NCBI GenBank assembly: GCA_023213315.1
Contig: JAKCPI010000883.1
Coordinates: 1-64,000 of the forward strand
Source: Euborellia annulipes
Taxonomy: Eukaryota > Arthropoda > Insecta > Dermaptera > Anisolabididae
DNA: 64,000 nucleotides
Direction: 5' to 3'
The notes under the pieces are model-generated. The model was not told where the DNA came from, did no database searches, and saw nothing but the letters and a program-made list of their open reading frames with translations. The translations under genes were made by a program, and so were the position numbers. Below, piece after piece: positions 55,340-64,000 of the stretch; the first letter of the stretch is position 1, and each line of letters opens with the position of its first letter.

Positions 55340-55377
55340 GGCAGCTCCGTGCCGCGACCAACGATCGCTCCTACCAG

Positions 55378-56903
55378 GTAGGACTGATAATTATCAATTT
55401 CGCCATTAATATCTATCTATTACCATTCGACTTTCAATTTCCATTTGTCCCATCTCGCAAGAACTCCTTCCTAAACCATTCTGCAACATAATAAAGCTCA
55501 TGACGTCACAAGAGTGTCGCGAGCTTTTCTTTTTATGGTTCAATATTGCTTTATATACAACATTAATTGATTTATTATTATTAAACAAGTCAACAATATA
55601 TATAATAATAATGTATTAAATCAAAACTAGTGCATTTTAAATTAACAACCCCTAAAAAAAAAACCTCAAAATATTTTTTTCTTTTAAATTTATTTTCAAA
55701 TTATTTACAAAATTTATCATATAAATAAATACACGATAGTTTTATCAAATTTTGTCAACTTTCACTATTTTTTTACATATGAAATATTCATGTTTATTAT
55801 TATTATTATTATTATCATAAATAAAAATCAATATAAGCCTAATCTCATTTTAGTTCAAAAGCTTATTGACTTTTTAAAAGATTCGGCAAATGTATGAGAC
55901 AATAAATTTGTATAGTAAGTTAGTCTATTTATTGAATGTGATTGAATGGAATATAATTATATTTTAATTCAATGATGGTGACCTTATCCTCTATTGAAGG
56001 ACTACAAGCTAAAGCAAAATTATTTTTGTTTTTTTTTTAATTATCGATATTCCAAACTAATTCATAGATGTATTTTTACTTTTTTTTAAGTTAGATATAT
56101 AATTTATTCATTTGTAATCAAATACAAAAAACTATTATCTGATAAATACAGTAGTATAATATTGCAATACATAAAAGTGAGCTTTAATACGTCACTCAAA
56201 AATTTATTTTACAGCGACAAATACTTGGCTTGTTTTAACCTTAATTTGTTTTAAAAGTTGTATTTTTTGTAGCTGATATTAAAATAATGAGCAGATTTCG
56301 ATTAAACTATAACTATTTATTTATTTATAAATAGGCCTAACAATAACATGTTGCTAATACACCCCCCCCCCCCCCCTTAGTCAGTACTTCCAAAGTTTCC
56401 ATTATTCTCGCCATCATCTTCCTTTTTCAGATGAGATCCATTTCTCGTTTCCGTTGTTGGTTCTTTGCACTTGTAATATTCATCACAGCTCCTTTTCACC
56501 TTAAGTCAATAATCCATACTTTGTAACCACAATTTCAAATCCTCTGTCGGTGATCAGAGTTTCTCTTTAGTTCGTCTCGATTATTCTCCTCTTTTATCGA
56601 ATCTTAACTTCATGGAAGTAAGCGTCCACCCAACAATTATTAAACATTTGATAGCAAGTATCCTATATATGCAATATTTCCAAGTAAATTTAACACAAAT
56701 TCAAATCATTTGAATAAAAAAAGAATTATTATCGCAAAAATTTTAAAATAATTTTTAATTTTAGTTTTTCTTTGACTGTTTCTCTTATAAATATGAAATT
56801 TTTTTTTATTATTATCCAACTAAATATATCGAAATTATGTTGATTGATTGAATATTATATTAAATTGTTTAAAATGATTTGTATTTGTTTAAATTTGGAA
56901 AAG
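55378..56903. other. Putative intron 1, first part
   Basis: A+T-rich. TGACGTCA (CRE palindrome) at 55501-55508, (TTA)n at 55798-55817, a C run at 56361-56377. Nothing coding. Confidence 0.5.
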
Positions 56904-57085
56904 GCCCTTGACCCGTGGCTCAGAGAGAAGACACTAGGTTCTCGCGCCGGGGTCCCGGGTTCGCCTCCCGTCCCAGGCGAGAAAAATTTATTTCATTTGA
57001 TTTGACTACAAATCATTTGAAATAAAATACGGAAGGGGTCTAAATGGCCTTAGATGCCGAAAAAGACCTTAAAAAAAATAAAATA
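56904..57085 (+). mobile_element. tRNA-derived SINE S1, best copy
   Basis: Head with A box TGGCTCAGAGA and B box GGTTCGCCTCC, body (TTTGATTTGACTACAAATC), end CTAAATGGCCTTAGATGCCG, AAAAAGACCTTAAAAAAAAT. Flanked by a 9-bp duplication TTGGAAAAG (56895-56903, 57086-57094). The intact pol III boxes and duplication make it the reference copy for this window. Confidence 0.9.
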
Positions 57086-57094
57086 TTGGAAAAG

Positions 57095-57536
57095 TATTAA
57101 ATAATTCATATTGAAAGTATAAAAAAATTGCAATATCTCTAAGATAGACTAGAGTGTTATCCTATAAAAACAAAACGGGGTTGCGTTTGCTTTGACGGTT
57201 GGGGTATTTTAGAACTTTATTTATAGTAAAATCTTTTGACAAAGAAAGCACGTTATGGAATCTTAAATAAATGATTATTGATTTTCGTTTCTTAACGTTT
57301 CCTAGAAGATAGGCAGCCCAAATGACTCACTACTCTCTGTTTGGTCTGTAGTACAGGGGAAGTAGTAAGCCATCTCTTACAATTGTTACGAGAGATTTAA
57401 ATTTAAAATTTAAAAAAAAGCAAACATTCATTTTATAATAAACTTTGTAAAATTTAAAAATACTAAAATCAATAGGTTTTGTAATCCAAACCCCCTCCCC
57501 CGGGGGAAATAAATAAAAATTAAATAAAAATATTAA
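57095..57536. other. Putative intron 1, A+T-rich part
   Basis: No supported feature apart from a CCCCCTCCCCCGGGGG stretch at 57490. Confidence 0.5.
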
Positions 57537-58020
57537 GGGCGGGTTTCTTCAGATATAGTTAACTAGTTATACCTCGGATAAGCTACTTGACTATGATTAT
57601 ACTGTAGAGTCTTTCAGTTCTAGTTTAGCTAATCATATGATTAAAGAAGTGCCCAGGTCGTAGTTAACTAGCTAAGACCCCAAGTTCGGTATAAGGCTTA
57701 ACTAAGGTGTGAAATTAGGAACACAATTTATTTGTTTGGAAATTTTTCAATTTTTGTTCAAAAATTATTTATAATTAGCTTTGATTAGTTATTTTAATTT
57801 TTTATATTTATTTTAATTAATTTTTATTTTTAAAAATTTTCCTTTTATTAAGTTGCTAATTTGACAGAATTTTTCTTATACCTCAGGTAGTTAATTATTT
57901 GTGAAAAAGCTCATTTTTTTAGCTCAAAAATTAAGGGTGTTCTTGTATATTAGGCTATATCGCTGATTTGCTATCTGTCGGATAAGTTCGCTAGTGGACT
58001 AGAACTGAAGAAACCGGCTC
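57537..58020. mobile_element. PIF/Harbinger-type MITE, 484 bp
   Basis: Ends GGGCGGGTTTCTTCAG and CTGAAGAAACCGGCTC are inverted, flanked by TAA (57534-57536, 58021-58023), the 3-bp target type of PIF/Harbinger elements. Additional inner inverted matches (ATAGTTAACTAG, CTAGTGGACTAG). Non-coding; lies in the putative intron 1. Confidence 0.8.
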
Positions 58021-58023
58021 TAA

Positions 58024-60561
58024 GATTCTTACAATTTTAAACGATGTTAGTGATTATAAAAAATATTTTATACTGCATTATATATTATTTGGAAGGGGTA
58101 GGGGGGAGGGATTATTCTTAAATTTGTAAATCCGAATTTTATCCTTTAGTCCGGATCTTGTTAACTATAAATTGAAAGGAAATTTTAAAACTTGTATTAC
58201 AATGGAATTGAAATCCGAAAATAGATTAAGCTAATGAATTTCATTTCTTTCTACAATCGATTCGTCTCTGTATTGTCTCAGTGTGTGTGGGGGGGTGTGT
58301 GTGTGTGTGTGTGTGTCTTTGTTGTCGCTCGTTATTGATGATTCAATTCCATATATGAAAATAGGGCAAAATTTATGCTAAAATTAGAGAAAAATTTTAT
58401 ATTTAATTAACATGATGATATTCATATTTACATTTTTTTTTCATATTTTGACAATAATATAATTTTGTTAAAATAATAAAACATTGTTGTTATTGTTGTT
58501 TTTCTTCCCAACGACCTCACTTTTCATAAATTGAAACGCTGCACTAATAAGACATGACATTCACATTTGTGTCAAATTTCAAGTCTCTTGAGATCTTGTT
58601 ATAAAATAGTCAGAGTATTTTTATATAAACATCTAAAAATGAAGAGTTATATGGTTGAAACAGGGGTGGGGGGTGGGGGGGGACAAAACATTATTTGTCT
58701 TTTATACCTTCCTACACACCAGAAGGACTAAACATACACTAGATATTTTGAATTCTTAATTTATAAATAATTTATAAAAGTTATTCCTGAAAACTTAATC
58801 AAAAGAGAATATAAATCATTTTTCCAAAAAAAAGTTCTACATTTTTAATAAAGAATTGAAATAAATTTGATCAAAATCTATAAAATCTTATTTTGGGTCA
58901 CCACGAAAAAAAAAAATTGTTTTTTTCGACTCACCCTAATATAAAAATATAACTACGTAGGATCTATATAGATTTTAATAAATAAATAAATAAATAAATT
59001 TCTCACAAGTAAATACAGAACAGATACAATGTATCCTGTGTCTTTCGCTTCTCCAACACAGCAATAGCCAATTTGATGACAAGACTGTCGTCAATCTCAC
59101 AACAACAAAGACAGAAAAAAATCTGTATGTTCCAGTTCCAAATAAACCTCAATCAAAAGACTCTGGAGTTGAATGACGAAAGCTAAGCTCCATGTTAATA
59201 GAATGATACTTACTAAATGAGTTTAGTACTTTGAAGAAAATATTCAAGGATATGAAATGAACTAAGAGAGCAGAGGACCTTTCTACACCAGAGCAATTAA
59301 AAAATCACGGCAAAAAACTAGGTACAATTGTTTAAAGTCAAATTTTAGTTTCAAAATAATCAAAATGTCTTGTTGATATACTAACAAACGGAGGCTGTTG
59401 GCTAATCAGATCAGCTGTTGATTGCGAATCTAGAGTTTCAACACAACTCTGCTTCAATTTCCGCTTTTTGCCACAAATAATTATCCAACCAATGTCTCTT
59501 CCTGGAGCAGGTAAGTGGGAGACAACCTCACTCGTAGCTATGATGTGGTCACTAAGTGTTTACAAACGCCTAATAAGTCTGTTTTCTGAGAACAGTCATT
59601 TTGATAAGTTAAAAATATTTTTAGTAAAATTTGCTCTTATTTATAATCCTACTGCTGCCAATTTAGGACATTTCTTGTTGCAATGCAAGTGTTTAGACGA
59701 TAATGAAAGATCTTGAGTTCAAGTAGAGAAGTGGGGACAGCAAGGTATATTTATGACTGTCCAAAGGTCTTCCTGGAGGTGGACATAAATGGTAAAGCTG
59801 CCAAAAGGAAAAGAATAGATTTATTTTCAACTATTGAACAAATTTTATTATAATTAATTCAATTTAAGAGATTCATATTATTACTCTTTACTCGCTGTTT
59901 CAAGTACTATGTGTACTTAACTTGAAATAAATTCATTGAAACTCTGGCTTTCTACAGACATATACTGTACATATTTCCATTTCATTTTTATATATAGGCC
60001 TATAGAAGATAGAAAATAGAAGATAATCAGACGCGATCCTGGGATTGATCTCTTCTGGGGGGAGGGGGAGTGGAGAGGAGGGGATGCTAGAATTTCTGTC
60101 CATAAAAAAAAGATAACAGTTCCTTATGCTTATATGTTATATTGATATTATTTCGAATTTGTTATTTTAAAATCAATATTTTAAAAATGAATAAAATAAA
60201 AAATTACAATAAAAAATATCTAGTGTAAGTTTAGGCCTTCTGGGGTTGGGGGAGTAGAAAAGCTAAATAATTTGTTCCTCCCCCAAACAAAATGTCTGTT
60301 TTTTGGAAACGAAGTAAGATGCAGATCAGCTCTTGGAGATGCCATTTTTTTGTCATTTTTCTTCTTAATATAAGAGTTAACTTTTACCGATTCGAAAAAA
60401 ATTAATTTTTTTCATTTTCATAATTTTGATGGGTGACCGAAAGATGTCAAAATAGTAAAATTTTTACGGCGCTTCCCTAATTTATAATATATGCAGCCAA
60501 CACACTCCTAACAAATTTTAAATAGATATCATATAAATTAATGTGATTTTGTTGATTGCAG
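58024..60561. other. Putative intron 1, last part
   Basis: (TG)n at 58277-58317, poly(G) at 58664-58682, decayed SINE S2 at 59390-59520, C/G runs near 60058 and 60246. The + frame at 59468-59716 lies over the SINE and I do not call it. It ends with GATTTTGTTGATTGCAG, the acceptor of the next exon. Confidence 0.45.
58277..58317. repeat. (TG)n microsatellite with a G-run interruption
   Basis: GTGTGTG, GGGGGG, then GTGTGTGTGT repeated. Confidence 0.9.
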
Positions 60562-60678
60562 AGAAATCGGCCAGGATGGCGCCGCAGAGCAAGCCCCCGG
60601 AAGGGGCGGAAACACAAGAATCCGTTGCCAAAGCGAACGTAGAGGCCATCATCGACAGCACCGAAGTCCCCGATCTCG
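60562..60678 (+). CDS. First coding exon of a gene extending right (unrecognised)
   Basis: Best protein-coding signal in the window. Acceptor TTTTGTTGATTGCAG and donor CTCG/GTAAGC bracket 117 bases whose GC content stands out sharply. The ATG at 60576-60578 lies in GCCAGGATGG, close to the optimal animal start context. It opens 34 codons plus one base (phase-1 donor): MAPQSKPPEGAETQESVAKA then NVEAIIDSTEVPDL. The peptide is Pro/Glu/Ser-rich and then helix-prone, typical of a disordered N terminus of a cytoplasmic or nuclear protein. There is no signal peptide. Joined to exon 1 (55377) the frame is open upstream without another ATG, so this ATG is the likely start. Family not identified; later exons lie beyond 64 kb or are unrecognised in the following DNA. 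Confidence 0.7.
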
Positions 60679-61372
60679 GTAAGCATCAGTCTTTATAATT
60701 ATACTGAACTTTAATGTTACAAAGTTTAAATTAATGGGCCTCCGAGCATGTCCTTTATACATAGCCAAAATTGCAATAGATATCGACCCAGGATTTTTTT
60801 TCATTTAATAGTGCGTATTCTTTTTTTTTTTTTTTTTTTTGGACAGTAAACAATTTTTATGATTCAAAGGCTCTCTAAGAAAGAAGTTAACAGTCCTCTT
60901 AGAGTTTGCTTTTTTTTTTGAATTTTTGAGATTTATTTAAAGTAAAAAAGTTTTTTTTTTTTTTTATTCTGCCCCTTTGGCTTACCGCCATTGGGCAGTA
61001 AAAAAGTTATTTTGTTTTATTATAAAAGAGTGTAAGTTAAGTATGGACCCTACTTTTGGGATGCATTCTAAATGAACTAACGAGTTTATATAAAAATACG
61101 AGGGACTGGATATTTAGCATAAAATAATTTATTAATATCAAGTATAAATATATTAATATAATTGATACTTTGTTGAATTTTCAACGTAAATATATTCAAT
61201 AGCACTTTGACTAAAATATACTTGAATTCTAAAATATTTCAATGGCTAAAATTACACAATGCGAGTGTGCTATTTGATGTGAATTTGCTCAATTGTTATT
61301 TTTTGATATCAAGAGTCGCAGGCGCAAACAAAATGCATAAGGAAGCAAAAAAGTTCTTAATACAGTAAAACC
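60679..61372. other. Putative intron 2, start
   Basis: T runs at 60822 and 60949. CTGCCCCTTTGGCTTACCGCC ... GGGCAG at 60969-60998 is a small palindrome. Nothing coding. Confidence 0.5.
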
Positions 61373-61729
61373 CCTCTTAACCGGCCTGGTCGGGACCGAC
61401 TCTGGCCGGACACCCGTTTGGCCGGTTCATCCGAGGTTTCGGCAAAAAATTGATTTTCGTTCATAGTCCAAACGCGCTCATTTTCGTTTAAGAGATCTCA
61501 AGCCTAGGTAGTAGAAAAGTAGACTGGGAAGCAAGCGAGTAAACAGGGAACTCCTCCCCCTCCCTCTTCACCATCTGAACGAATATATTGAACAAGGTTG
61601 CACCACACAATTTAATTAAAATACAAAAATTTATATATAATATAGGCCTATGTAATAATAAAAATATGTAATTTATAATATTAATGGAATAGGTTAGTTA
61701 GTCAAGGAACCGGTTGATCCGTTTTACTG
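61373..61729. mobile_element. pogo/Tigger-type MITE, 357 bp
   Basis: Ends CAGTAAAACCCCTCTTAACC and GGTTGATCCGTTTTACTG are inverted repeats next to TA (61371-61372, 61730-61731). CAGTARAACC starts with a TA target are characteristic of pogo/Tigger elements. Interior contains a CTCCCCCTCCC run and no frame. Confidence 0.75.
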
Positions 61730-61940
61730 TACTGCACTACCATTTAGTTGATATTCAAATAGATTTCACTGGCCCATTGCATTTGCATAGACGAGTCGTC
61801 TAGTCGTCTAAGACGACAATTATCAAGAAATATTTTAAATCCTTAATAAAAGATAGGGACGTGAAAAAATTTTTTTGAGACACTTTTCTCTTTCTGGGCG
61901 AATATCTCAAAAGGTTTTTAAGATATCGGAGTCACATTGG

Positions 61941-61998
61941 GCTCAAAATAATCCTTATTTTTTATATAAAAATATAAAAAATAAGGATTATTTTGAGC
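61941..61998. repeat. Perfect 27-bp hairpin
   Basis: Arms 61941-61967 and 61972-61998 are fully complementary (outer GCTCAAAATAATCC) around an AAAA loop. Open frames running through it on both strands are a by-product of the palindrome. Confidence 0.9.
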
Positions 61999-62185
61999 AC
62001 AAATACAAAAACACACCCTTCCGCAAAAAGAATGGCAAAGGCTCAAAGATGAGATTTTGCCAATTTCAGAAGCCAAAAGTCTCTTATTACTTCCCCATGA
62101 TATTAATATATATAGAGAGAGAGGTTTTAAATGGGGGTTTTGGGGGCCTTGTGGGGCCCCAAAAAGGGGGGTTTGCGCGGGGGGT

Positions 62186-62189
62186 TGGT

Positions 62190-62227
<38 letters not shown>

Positions 62228-62247
62228 GGGGGAGGGGGGGGGCCCCC
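62186..62247. repeat. Long poly(G) tract
   Basis: About 37 G at 62190-62226, then more G with single T/A interruptions and CCCCCC. Glycine- and proline-rich frames here are artefacts. Confidence 0.95.
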
Positions 62248-63104
62248 CTTTTTCATTTTTTTTCTTAATTCTTTTCTTCAATTTTCAAATTTTTAGACAA
62301 AGCTACAGGTTTCCCTGCAGAACCTATGTTGATGAAAATTAAAATACAAATAGATACTATCAAAAGCCCTATAACTTTAATATAAAATTTCATTTTGGAG
62401 TAATAGTGACTTTTTGAGAGAACATCAAAATTTCAAGTTTACCCTATCTTTAAAATGGCGAAAAGACAATTCCTAACCATTTTATATCCTGATGACGTCA
62501 TATAATAACAAATCTATTAATATTAGTAATTTTTATCCTCACTGGAATGGAAGTTTTTAGGATAGATCCATTCAAATAGAAATAGATCAACGTGAAGAAT
62601 AAGTGCTACTACCAACATTAAATTGATAGAAACCCTAAAATTTGGTCAAATCCTATGTTTATTATTTCGAATGAATAACAAACGATTTACATTGTACTAA
62701 CATAACAAAAATAAAAATCATAAAATGTTATAAAATTTGAGAAAAACATTTGTTTATCGTTTTGAATGCATAATAAAGGATCTATACAAAGTATAGCTTA
62801 ATATTTAATTCAAAACAATGATTAATAATAGTCAAGTGTAATATTTCACAAAAAATAAGTGAAATCTCAACCAAAAAGATCGGAGATTCTTTGCTTTTGC
62901 CCAGAGTCGAGGTGAAATAAAAAAAATGCGCCTCGCTTTTCTGAATTATTTAATTTATTTTATTTTGAAAGTATTATGATCCTGAAAAATCTCGTTTAAT
63001 TTTTTTTATAAGTTAGGCCTATATATTATCCGGTCATATGAATTTAATGTGGGCCTGAGTATATTTAACTTTTTATTTTGCTTATATCTCTGGAATCTCT
63101 TATC
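62248..63104. other. A+T-rich DNA
   Basis: TGATGACGTCATA at 62491. No gene recognised. Confidence 0.6.
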
Positions 63105-63113
63105 GAAACTTAG

Positions 63114-63383
63114 TAAGAGGGTAGAAATGAGAGATGCAGCTGACGTTTCGGTTCAGTGTTTGAACCATCCTTAGAGCTGGCGAAAAGTCATTATGAAAGT
63201 GTCATAGTGGATTTTATACATTGTTGAACAAACTCTTATATAATAAATGTATACACAGTATGAGACATACATTTTATAGTTTGGAGGGAAAGTGGTCTAG
63301 GTTTTACGTGAAACATATTTATAATATACATCTCTCATTTCTACCCTCTTATTAATATAACATCTCAGCTATAAGTTGCTATT
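63114..63383. mobile_element. Foldback-related element FB5 with 9-bp duplication
   Basis: GTAAGAGGGTAGAAATGAGA and CATCTCTCATTTCTACCC are inverted ends. GAAACTTAG repeats on both sides (63105-63113, 63384-63392). After the right inverted end comes a tail AACATCTCAGCTATAAG, resembling the FB2 tail. The minus-strand motif at 63142-63174 has the strongest stem of the group. Confidence 0.65.
63142..63174 (-). repeat. CTAAGGA...CCGAAACGT motif, FB5
   Basis: Minus-strand CTAAGGA, T, GGTTCA AACAC TGAACC, GAAACGTC: six perfect pairs in the stem, GAAACGTC intact, but CTGANGA altered to CTAAGGA. Confidence 0.6.
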
Positions 63384-63392
63384 GAAACTTAG

Positions 63393-63904
63393 CTAATTTA
63401 TAATTCTAGGTGATAGTAAAAAGTTATTAAAAGGAGTCATTCTGTAAAAATGGCTAGTAAATATTTCCCTCGCACCATAATTCTCAGCCCTCCTGGACCA
63501 AATCTTTTGAAACTCATCCATAATAATTAAGACGTTTGTCTCCAGCGTTTCATTACAATCCATTGAATGGAACATGGATTTATTCTCAAAGAGATAAGGA
63601 TAGATCATAGACATAAAGAACAATTTACACATTTTTTGAGTTGTTTTCTTTTTTTTTAATGTAATCACTAGGGATCGAATTTTCAGGAAAAATAAAATGT
63701 AATTTAAGGCAAAAAAGTTCATCTTTTAAGCAAAATAAATTGAATTATAGACAAAAAAATTAAATTTTTTTCTAATTTTTTAAATTATTCATATAAATTG
63801 ATTTTTAACAGCACTTTATTTAAATATAATTTAAGTAATTAATATATAAAATTGTTTATAATATTCTCAAAATAATCTAAAAAACAAAGCATCCACATCT
63901 CATT
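63393..63904. other. A+T-rich DNA with one minus-strand frame
   Basis: A minus-strand frame of 109 codons at 63393-63722 starts with ATG. Its first 30 codons are low-complexity F/L/K. The later part (MDEFQKIWSRRAENYGARE) is more balanced. No acceptor, promoter or homology known to me, so not called as a gene. Confidence 0.3.
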
Positions 63905-64000
63905 TTTACTTTCTCTTACCCTATATATGAAATATATAGAGAGGAAGTATTGCGATCAAGTCAAAAATTCGATGTCGAGATTTTTAATTTTCCAAGGTCT
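63905..64000 (-). repeat. Family R1, cut by window end
   Basis: Terminal palindrome TACTTTCTCTTACCCTATAT ... GAGAGGAAGTATTGCGATC, then AAAAATTCGATGTCGAGATT. The rest lies beyond the window. Confidence 0.8.

Larger units (their letters stand above)
55060..55377 (+). promoter_or_regulatory. CpG-rich putative promoter and 5'-untranslated exon 1
   Basis: The most CpG-rich DNA in the window, abruptly bounded by A+T-rich sequence. A GGCATT-type minisatellite at 55065-55112 leads into GCGACCGCTCGGGCCC, a DRE-like TATCGATT (55242-55249) and a YY1-type site GCGCCATCTTGCGG (55257-55270). The island ends at a splice donor, CTACCAG/GTAGGA at 55378. YY1-type sites commonly sit just downstream of transcription starts in animals. 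I therefore infer a start near 55200-55260 and exon 1 ending at 55377. A 5-codon upstream frame lies at 55322. No TATA box is seen, consistent with a broadly expressed gene. The likely partner exon is 60562-60678. Confidence 0.5.

Noticed and set aside
62057..62342. Open frames of 79-155 codons through the poly(G) tract and hairpin on both strands
   Set aside because: They consist of homopolymer-encoded Gly/Pro and palindrome translation; no domain, start context or splice support.

Overview
This is a window of A+T-rich animal nuclear DNA, by eye roughly 70 % A+T. It holds no complete conventional protein gene. Spliceosomal-type splice sites, tRNA-derived SINEs, a mariner remnant, hAT-, PIF/Harbinger- and pogo-type MITEs and long C/G homopolymers point to an invertebrate metazoan with a repeat-rich genome. 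A crustacean or other arthropod is my guess, not a demonstrated fact. I see no rRNA gene, CRISPR array, prokaryotic operon or viral gene.

Gene-related signal is sparse and sits in two places, both on the + strand. (1) At 55.1-60.7 kb there is a CpG-rich island with YY1-like and DRE-like sites. It ends in a splice donor at 55378. A coding exon at 60562-60678 follows, carrying a Kozak-like ATG between a good acceptor and a good donor. I read these as the non-coding first exon and first coding exon of a gene that runs off the right of the window. (2) In the left third there is a signal-peptide-encoding exon (647-765), a 21-nt microexon with textbook splice sites (8928-8948) and a possible terminal exon (10827-10911). 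Their phases are compatible and could form a small secreted-protein gene, but this is inference. Weaker exon-like segments lie at 5910-6079 (minus), 19.9-20.8 kb and 34.1 kb.

Most of the rest is mobile-element debris, often nested. Family R1 (about 0.6-1.0 kb) starts with a roughly 90-bp near-perfect hairpin and ends in a short palindrome sharing the same CTTTCTCTTACC core; it has more than ten copies. Family R2 is a 2.3-2.4 kb unit with roughly 300-bp inverted ends and two very similar copies (28.7-31.0 and 48.5-50.9 kb). The second R2 copy sits inside a hAT-type element with an 8-bp duplication and itself contains an R1 fragment. Several hAT-type MITEs have perfect 8-bp target duplications (3511, 6902, 23593, 42349, 48429, 54169). 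A third theme is a set of foldback elements whose arms carry a motif of the form CTGAnGAtGG...CCGAAACGT, spaced like a hammerhead-ribozyme core. Two of these have long 11-13-bp duplications and a shared asymmetric tail, which suggests retrotransposition rather than cut-and-paste.

The layout alternates A+T-rich low-complexity DNA with these insertions: R1 copies dominate 3-17.5 kb; SINEs and foldbacks 20-34 kb; an inverted mariner dimer lies at 34.4-35.0 kb; more R1, hAT and poly(G) elements fill 36-54 kb; the putative promoter, intron and exon occupy 55-61 kb; and simple repeats with a foldback end the window.
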